Below are positions 59,974-64,000 of a stretch of 64,000 nucleotides of DNA, one piece after another. Position 1 is the stretch's first letter. Each line of letters opens with the position of its first letter. The notes under the pieces are model-generated. The model saw only the letters and a list, made by a program, of their open reading frames with translations. It made no database searches and had not been told where the DNA came from. Source of the DNA: Rhodopseudomonas julia (GTDB lineage: Bacteria > Pseudomonadota > Alphaproteobacteria > Rhizobiales > Afifellaceae); the NCBI RefSeq assembly GCF_030813515.1, contig NZ_JAUSUK010000002.1, positions 558,001 through 622,000 of the forward strand. Direction: 5' to 3'. Both the position numbers and the translations under genes were made by a program.

Positions 59974-60348
59974 TCAGCCTTCTCCTGCCATGCCCGGAAA
60001 GAGCGGTTCCTCCTGGCCCGTCTGTCCGTTGATCTGGTCGAGCCAGGCGCGGACATGTTCTTGGGTGTAGGCTTGGTGGCTGAGCTCGTTCTCGTCGATG
60101 CGTTCCGTGATGTCGTCGAAGAGAAGCTCATGCGTCGTGCCGGAAAAGGCCGCCGCATCGATGCCGTCGGTCGTGCCGATCTGATAATTCGGATCAAGGC
60201 CGTGTTCGGTCTTCACCAGCCGAAGCTGCAATGTGTCCGTCGCCGCGCCGAGCGCCTGAGAGGCAAAGTCGAAATTGCGCAAAATGCCGGTGACGAAGGC
60301 TTCCGGGTGGTGCAGTCGACCGACTTGCGGAATCTGAAAATCACTCAT
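59974..60348 (-). CDS. 124-residue hypothetical protein
   Basis: An acidic soluble protein of unrecognised family, starting MSDFQIPQVGRLHHPEAFV. Features: a helix-like segment NFDFASQALGAATDTLQLRLV, the phrase LDPNYQIGTTDGIDAAAFSGTTHELLFDDITERIDENELSH, and a C-terminal helix HVRAWLDQINGQTG. There is no signal peptide, membrane segment or Cys. The start at 60348 is chosen because the longer frame (to 60462) is non-conserved and runs into the divergent promoter. It is divergent from the methyltransferase gene. I cannot assign a role. Confidence 0.65.
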   Translation of the reverse strand: MSDFQIPQVGRLHHPEAFVTGILRNFDFASQALGAATDTLQLRLVKTEHGLDPNYQIGTTDGIDAAAFSGTTHELLFDDITERIDENELSHQAYTQEHVRAWLDQINGQTGQEEPLFPGMAGEG

Positions 60349-60494
60349 GATGGTCCTGTATTTGCAGGTCTTCATGGGCAATGGCGGCGGGGCCGCTCCG
60401 GTTCCCGAGGAGACCTGCTCGTTGTCGCCAGCTCTGCAGGCTTGGCGCGCAGCTCTGTTCATGCCACAGCGGGCTTGCGCCGAACTGAAGGAAA

Positions 60495-60992
60495 ATGCCG
60501 ATGAGCCGCCTGGAAAGCACGATCAACCGCCTCATTGCGCAAAAAGTGCTTCTCGATCACGCGGCGGCGTTGATCGACACGCGGGAAGGGCCGGTCTTCG
60601 AACTCGGGCTCGGCAATGGCCGCACATTCGACCATCTGCGCCAGATTTTTCCGCAGCGGGACATCTTCGCCTTCGATCGATCCATACGCGCCCATGCGGG
60701 CTGTATTCCGGATGCGGAGCATATGGTGGTCGGCGATATGCGCGACACGCTGCGGCTCGTTCACCCGCGCGTCCCAGCCAAACCTGTGCTCATTCATGCG
60801 GATATGGGGGCGGGTGATCCGACCGCCGATCTCGCGACGCGCGAATGGCTTTCGCCGCTCGTCGCAGCCTGGGCGGCTGATGGTGGCTATGTGCTGAGCG
60901 ACAGACGTCTCGAATTGCCGGGCTTTACGGAGATCGAGCGTCCGGCCGAGGCCCCCGTCTCGCCGCATATTCTTTATCAGAAGGTCGCCTGA
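60495..60992 (+). CDS. Class I SAM-dependent methyltransferase
   Basis: A small 165-residue Rossmann-fold methyltransferase. Motif I is VFELGLGNGRTFDHLRQ (about 34-50, the SAM-binding loop), the acidic residue after beta-2 is in FAFDRSIRAH, a motif II-like segment is KPVLIHADMGAGDP, and the end HILYQKV is a terminal strand. It is shorter than typical class I enzymes (about 200-250), so it consists of little more than the core. The substrate is unknown. The start may be 60495 or the second Met at 60501 (AAGGA upstream fits the latter). It converges with the DUF892 gene across a strong hairpin. Confidence 0.82.
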   Translation: MPMSRLESTINRLIAQKVLLDHAAALIDTREGPVFELGLGNGRTFDHLRQIFPQRDIFAFDRSIRAHAGCIPDAEHMVVGDMRDTLRLVHPRVPAKPVLIHADMGAGDPTADLATREWLSPLVAAWAADGGYVLSDRRLELPGFTEIERPAEAPVSPHILYQKVA

Positions 60993-61014
60993 GTCGCCTA
61001 AAGTCGAGACGCAG

Positions 61015-61039
61015 AAAGCCCCGGCTGAGCCGGGGCTTT
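61015..61039. terminator. Convergent-gene terminator hairpin
   Basis: Stem AAAGCCCCGGC (61015-61025) / GCCGGGGCTTT (61029-61039) with a 3-base loop lies between the methyltransferase and DUF892 stops. The A/T-ended arms give short T-runs in both directions, so it can act bidirectionally. Confidence 0.8.
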
Positions 61040-61076
61040 GCAGGGTTCGGCCTGTGCCGGACGAAGGCTCGACTGA

Positions 61077-61565
61077 TCAAGCCGCCTTCTTGTTGAGCTC
61101 GCTCTCGCCGACCTTACTGAGCTTGGCGTCGGCGCTCTTTTCTTCCTCAAGGGTTTCCCCGAGGCGCTTCGCGGCTTCCTTGTGGCCGAGAAGATGGGCC
61201 CAGGACTCAAGAGTGCCGTAGCGGGCGATCTCGTAATGCTCGACGGCCTGCGCCGCGGCGGCCATCGCTGCGTCACGCGTTTCGCCGTCGGAGATCTCGC
61301 TCATCAGCTCTTCGGCTTCGGTGATGATGCCCTGGATCGCCTGACAGGTTTCGCCTTCCGGCTTGACGCCGACGAGGCCGAAAACCGCCTCCAGACGATC
61401 GACGTGACCCTTGGTCTCTTCGAGATGCGTTTCGAAGAGGTTCTTCAAGTCCTTGTTTGTCGCCTTGTCCGCCATTTTCGGCAGAGCCTCGAGAATTTGC
61501 TTCTCGGCGAAATAGATGTCTTTCAGCGTGTGAACGAAGAGTTCTTGCAGATTCTGAATAGCCAT
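61077..61565 (-). CDS. DUF892/YciE-type ferritin-like protein
   Basis: A 162-residue four-helix bundle of the DUF892 (YciE/YciF) family. The N-terminus reads LQELFVHTLKDIYFAEKQILEALPKMA, and carboxylate/His metal-ligand candidates lie in FETHLEETKGHVDRLEAVF and AVEHYEIARYGTLESWAHLLGH, matching ferritin-like ExxH patterns. Members are general-stress proteins induced by osmotic and oxidative stress. An EcfG-type promoter candidate lies upstream (61606-61630). The end is Lys/Glu-rich and disordered. Confidence 0.92.
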   Translation of the reverse strand: MAIQNLQELFVHTLKDIYFAEKQILEALPKMADKATNKDLKNLFETHLEETKGHVDRLEAVFGLVGVKPEGETCQAIQGIITEAEELMSEISDGETRDAAMAAAAQAVEHYEIARYGTLESWAHLLGHKEAAKRLGETLEEEKSADAKLSKVGESELNKKAA

Positions 61566-61976
61566 TCTCGTCTCCTTGTCTTCGTTGCGAAGAGGTCACG
61601 AGGAAAACTTGTGGAACGGGCTCTCGTTCCGGGGGCGACGGCGTTTTTCGTTTAGCCGTCGTGAGAGGCCAGAAATCCGCCAGTGAATGTGTCAAATAAT
61701 TGGCACAACGATATTTTTGAGTTTCGTCACGTGTTCGGGGATGGCGATTTCATGGGCCTTTGCACGTGTGCGAAGGCGTGCACCGACGCGCTCGGCTTCG
61801 CGCAAGTAATTTTGGCCAGTGCGGTGCGTTTTCTTCTGCGCAGGTGAGGGGCTTGCGCCAGGGAGACACCCCGCCTCATTGTTTGTCGCAGCCAAAGAAG
61901 CTAGCCCCTATCTCGAACCGTTCTATGCGGGCCGTGACGGCGGTCCGCTTCATGCGGCGTTGAGGAGCCTCGTCAC
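61566..61976. other. 411-base gap between DUF892 and NnrU genes
   Basis: It holds the DUF892 leader and candidate stress promoter on the minus strand and an AT-rich stretch near 61690-61720. A TTG-initiated 67-codon minus frame (61692-61895) ends in a charged segment (TGQNYLREAERVGARLRTRAKAHEI) that could be coding, but it has no ATG and only a weak ribosome site. I list it as possible rather than calling it a gene. Nothing else is seen. Confidence 0.35.
61606..61630 (-). promoter_or_regulatory. Candidate EcfG (general stress) promoter
   Basis: Read on the minus strand: GGAAC (61630-61626), 17 bases, then GTT (61608-61606). This fits the alphaproteobacterial EcfG consensus GGAAC-N16/17-cGTT except for A in place of the C preceding GTT. 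It lies about 40 bases upstream of the DUF892 start, a family typically under general-stress control. Confidence 0.5.
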
Positions 61977-62552
61977 ATGTTTGTTCTCATCCTGGGCCTC
62001 ATCCTCTTCCTCGGCGCCCATTCGGTGCGCCTTTGGGGAGAGGATTTTCGTGACCGCATGATCGCCGAGCGCGGCGACGGGATCTGGAAGGGCGTCTACT
62101 CGCTCGCCTCTGTCGTCGGGATCGTTCTCATCGTGTGGGGATACGGCCTCACGCGTCTCAACCCGATCGATGTCTGGTATCCGCCGATCTGGACACGCCA
62201 CCTTGCCATTCTGCTCAACGCGGTCGCCTTCGCCCTGGTGGCGCTCAACGGCTCCACGGGTCCGATCCGCGCGGCGGTCGGGCACCCGATGGTGCTCGGC
62301 GTGAAGGTCTGGGCTTTCGCCCATCTCCTCGCCAACGGCCGTCTCGGCGACATCCTCTTGTTCGGCGCTTTCATGATCTGGGCGATCGTCGACTACGCCG
62401 GTTCGCGCCGTCGCGACAAGCGCGAAGGCGTCGTGCGCATGGCCGGTCCGTGGAAGCCTGAGCTTATTCGTATGGGTATCGGGCTTGCGCTTTGGCTTGT
62501 GTTCCTGCTCTTCCTGCATCAATGGCTGTTCGGCGTCTCGCCGCTTGGATGA
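61977..62552 (+). CDS. NnrU family membrane protein
   Basis: A 191-residue integral membrane protein with about five to six helices. NnrU signatures are VLILGLILFLGAHSVRL at the N-terminus, RMIAERGDGIWKGVYSLASVVGIVLIVWGYG, the MVLGVKVWAFAHLLANG segment and FMIWAIVDYAGSRRRD. The family is named from nitrite/NO respiration loci and is homologous to the plant zeta-carotene isomerase Z-ISO, which binds heme via conserved His (several are present here, for example in GAHS, FAHLL and TRHLA). No denitrification gene is nearby. It precedes panB by 64 bases. Confidence 0.9.
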   Translation: MFVLILGLILFLGAHSVRLWGEDFRDRMIAERGDGIWKGVYSLASVVGIVLIVWGYGLTRLNPIDVWYPPIWTRHLAILLNAVAFALVALNGSTGPIRAAVGHPMVLGVKVWAFAHLLANGRLGDILLFGAFMIWAIVDYAGSRRRDKREGVVRMAGPWKPELIRMGIGLALWLVFLLFLHQWLFGVSPLG

Positions 62553-62616
62553 GCGCGGGCTGCGCTGGCGCTCTAAGAGGGCGCTCGAAGAGACAGTGAC
62601 GGATTGAGGAGGCAGC

Positions 62617-63444
62617 TTGTCCAAACATACGGTTTCGCGCCGCCTGACGGCGGTCGATATCGCACGCCGCAAAGGCGGCGAGAAGGTTGTCTCGCTGACG
62701 GCCTATCACGCCCATACGGCCGGGATCGTCGATCCTTATGTCGACTTCATCCTCGTTGGTGATTCGCTCGGCAATGTCATGCATGGGCTCGAGACGACGG
62801 TTCCCGTCACCCTCGACATGATGATTTTGCAGGGGCTCGCCGTGATGCGCGGCTCGAAACGGGCGCTGGTCGTCGTCGACATGCCTTTCGGCTCCTATGA
62901 GGAAAGCCCGCAGCAGGCGTTTCACAACGCGGCGCGCATCCTGAAGGAAACCGGTGCCGGCGCCGTGAAGCTCGAAGGCGGCACCCACATGGCGGAAACG
63001 GTCGCCTTCATGACCAAGCGCGGCGTGCCGGTGATGGGCCATGTCGGCCTGACGCCGCAATCGGTGAACACGATGGGCGGTTTTCGCGTGCAGGGGCGTT
63101 CCGAAGAGGGTCAGAAGGCGCTCGAGGACGATGCCATGGCGATCTCCGATGCCGGCGCCTTTGCCATCGTCATGGAAGGCATTGTGGAGCCGGTGGCGCG
63201 ACGCATCACCGAGAAGGTCCCTGCGGTGACGATCGGTATCGGTGCCTCGCCGGCCTGCGACGGGCAGGTGCTCGTGCTTGAAGACATGCTGGGCCTGAAT
63301 GAATGGGTGCCGAAATTCGTGCAGAAATTCGGTTCACTCAGGGCGCATATCGAGGAAGCGGTGACGGCTTATGCCGAGGCGGTGCGTGAAGAGCGCTTCC
63401 CGGGGCCGGAGCATGTCTACCAAGAGACCAAGAAAGAGGCGTGA
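62617..63444 (+). CDS. panB: 3-methyl-2-oxobutanoate hydroxymethyltransferase
   Basis: A 275-residue (beta/alpha)8 enzyme making ketopantoate from alpha-ketoisovalerate and methylene-THF, the first committed step of pantothenate synthesis. Motifs: [38 protein letters not shown] (Mg ligand Asp), [37 protein letters not shown] and [20 protein letters not shown]. It starts with TTG at 62617, with GAGGAGG six bases before it and no better ATG. Length and residues are normal. panC is not in the window. Confidence 0.96.
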   Translation: MSKHTVSRRLTAVDIARRKGGEKVVSLTAYHAHTAGIVDPYVDFILVGDSLGNVMHGLETTVPVTLDMMILQGLAVMRGSKRALVVVDMPFGSYEESPQQAFHNAARILKETGAGAVKLEGGTHMAETVAFMTKRGVPVMGHVGLTPQSVNTMGGFRVQGRSEEGQKALEDDAMAISDAGAFAIVMEGIVEPVARRITEKVPAVTIGIGASPACDGQVLVLEDMLGLNEWVPKFVQKFGSLRAHIEEAVTAYAEAVREERFPGPEHVYQETKKEA

Positions 63445-63569
63445 GGGCGATCCGGGACGGCCGTTGCGCGGTGTGCGCAAAGTGGCTAGGTTCCGGCGCG
63501 CTTCGCAAGGCTCAACGTCAATCCACTGAACAATAATCGGCAGGCCGGGACGATTCCCCGAAGAGGTAG

Positions 63570-64000
63570 ATGACCCACGACGACCGTACATCTGACCACT
63601 TCATCCGTGAAGTGGATGAGGAGATGCGCCGCGAGCAGCTGAAGACGCTTTGGGAGCGCTTCGGCCTCGTGATCATTGGCGTCTGCGTTTTGATCGTCGC
63701 CATCACTGCAGGCTATCGCGGCTATGTGTGGTGGCAGTCGAAGAAGGCCGCCGAGGAAGGCGACCGCTATCTGACGGCGCTCGAAGCCATCGATGCCGGC
63801 AATGAGGCGGAGGGCCGCGAAACGCTTGCGGCTCTCGCGAAGGACGGCGGCGGCTATGGCATGCTCGCCCGGCTGCGCGACGCTGAACTTCTGGCCAAGA
63901 CCGACGAGACGGCAGCGATCGCCGCTTATGACCAGGTCGCCAACGACGACAGCGTTGCGCCGGTGATGCGCGATCTGGCGCGCGTACGGGCCGGGTTCCT
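63570..64000 (+). CDS. Membrane-anchored TPR protein (YfgM-like), 5' part
   Basis: N-terminal 143 residues of a protein cut by the window end. A cytoplasmic N-terminus (MTHDDRTSDHFIREVDEEMRREQLKTLWERFG) is followed by one transmembrane helix (LVIIGVCVLIVAITAGYRGYVWW) and a periplasmic helical region (KKAAEEGDRYLTALEAIDAGN onward) with repeats in TPR style. This matches the alphaproteobacterial YfgM/DUF2133 protein, usually found upstream of bamB and der. It is an ancillary factor of the Sec translocon or periplasmic chaperones in E. coli. GAAGAGGTAG precedes the ATG. Confidence 0.88.
   Translation, partial: MTHDDRTSDHFIREVDEEMRREQLKTLWERFGLVIIGVCVLIVAITAGYRGYVWWQSKKAAEEGDRYLTALEAIDAGNEAEGRETLAALAKDGGGYGMLARLRDAELLAKTDETAAIAAYDQVANDDSVAPVMRDLARVRAGF

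Noticed and set aside
61692-61895. 67-codon minus-strand frame with a charged helix
   Set aside because: Composition is plausible, but there is only a TTG start with weak ribosome site and no homologue I can name; noted within the gap entry instead.

Overview
The window is a GC-rich chromosomal segment of an alphaproteobacterium, most likely Hyphomicrobiales (rhizobia-like). This rests on gene content and style: gatB, guaA and panB housekeeping genes, LacI/IclR-controlled ABC-transporter catabolic islands, an Ohr/OhrR pair, a cytoplasmic PAS-chemoreceptor, a DUF892 ferritin-like protein behind a candidate EcfG-type promoter, and a GatZ-like/PfkB tagatose module of the kind characterised in Agrobacterium. 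I see no rRNA or tRNA gene, insertion sequence, prophage, integrase or CRISPR array. Both window ends cut a gene (gatB at the left, a TPR/YfgM-like membrane protein at the right).

Layout. 0-10 kb is a mixed core region: the gatB 3' end, two tandem paralogous four-helix membrane proteins, a 20-residue Lys/Gly/Pro peptide gene with its own terminator on the minus strand, a GNAT acetyltransferase, guaA, a stand-alone GT51-like transglycosylase, an NSS-type Na+-symporter, an Lrp regulator divergent from a DUF2000 protein, and an SDR divergent from an XRE/MmyB-type regulator. 10.6-11.4 kb is an exported beta-rich protein.

11.4-24.7 kb is the most striking accessory block. An IclR regulator faces a nine-gene same-strand operon: M81 metallopeptidase, a Dpp/Opp-type ABC importer with a fused double ATPase, an M20D amidohydrolase, a CPG2-like M20 peptidase, a short cytoplasmic gamma-glutamyltransferase homologue and an amidase. 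Together they look like uptake and stepwise hydrolysis of an unusual (gamma-glutamyl, cyclic or N-acylated) peptide-like compound. 24.8-28.9 kb holds a heme oxygenase and a phosphorelay (5TM hybrid kinase, single-domain receiver, convergent Hpt protein).

29.2-37.3 kb is a sugar island. A LacI repressor and a HAD phosphatase are divergent from a ribose-type ABC importer, a PfkB kinase and a GatZ/KbaZ-family protein, most simply read as D-tagatose or related polyol catabolism through D-tagatose 6-phosphate and its C4 epimerisation. 37.3-43.5 kb carries an oxidoreductase, a flavin-reductase-like protein, an HD hydrolase, a radical-SAM protein coupled to a DUF4130-UdgX protein (a DNA-repair/modification pair of unclear role) and an LrgAB pair with a divergent LysR regulator. 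44.6-49.0 kb is an Rrf2 regulator followed by a sulfate ABC operon with two conspicuous operator palindromes.

49.2-54.8 kb contains a MarR-controlled EmrAB-type efflux operon, ohr-ohrR, and another MarR gene coupled to a membrane protein. 54.9-64 kb holds a soluble tandem-PAS chemoreceptor, a secreted CAP-domain protein, a periplasmic EF-hand protein, a cytochrome b561, small hypothetical genes with a 17-19 bp tandem repeat, a methyltransferase, a DUF892 protein, NnrU, panB and the start of a TPR protein. Many adjacent genes overlap by 1-4 bp at stop/start codons, showing tight operon structure. Function calls are by motif recognition only; no database search was run.
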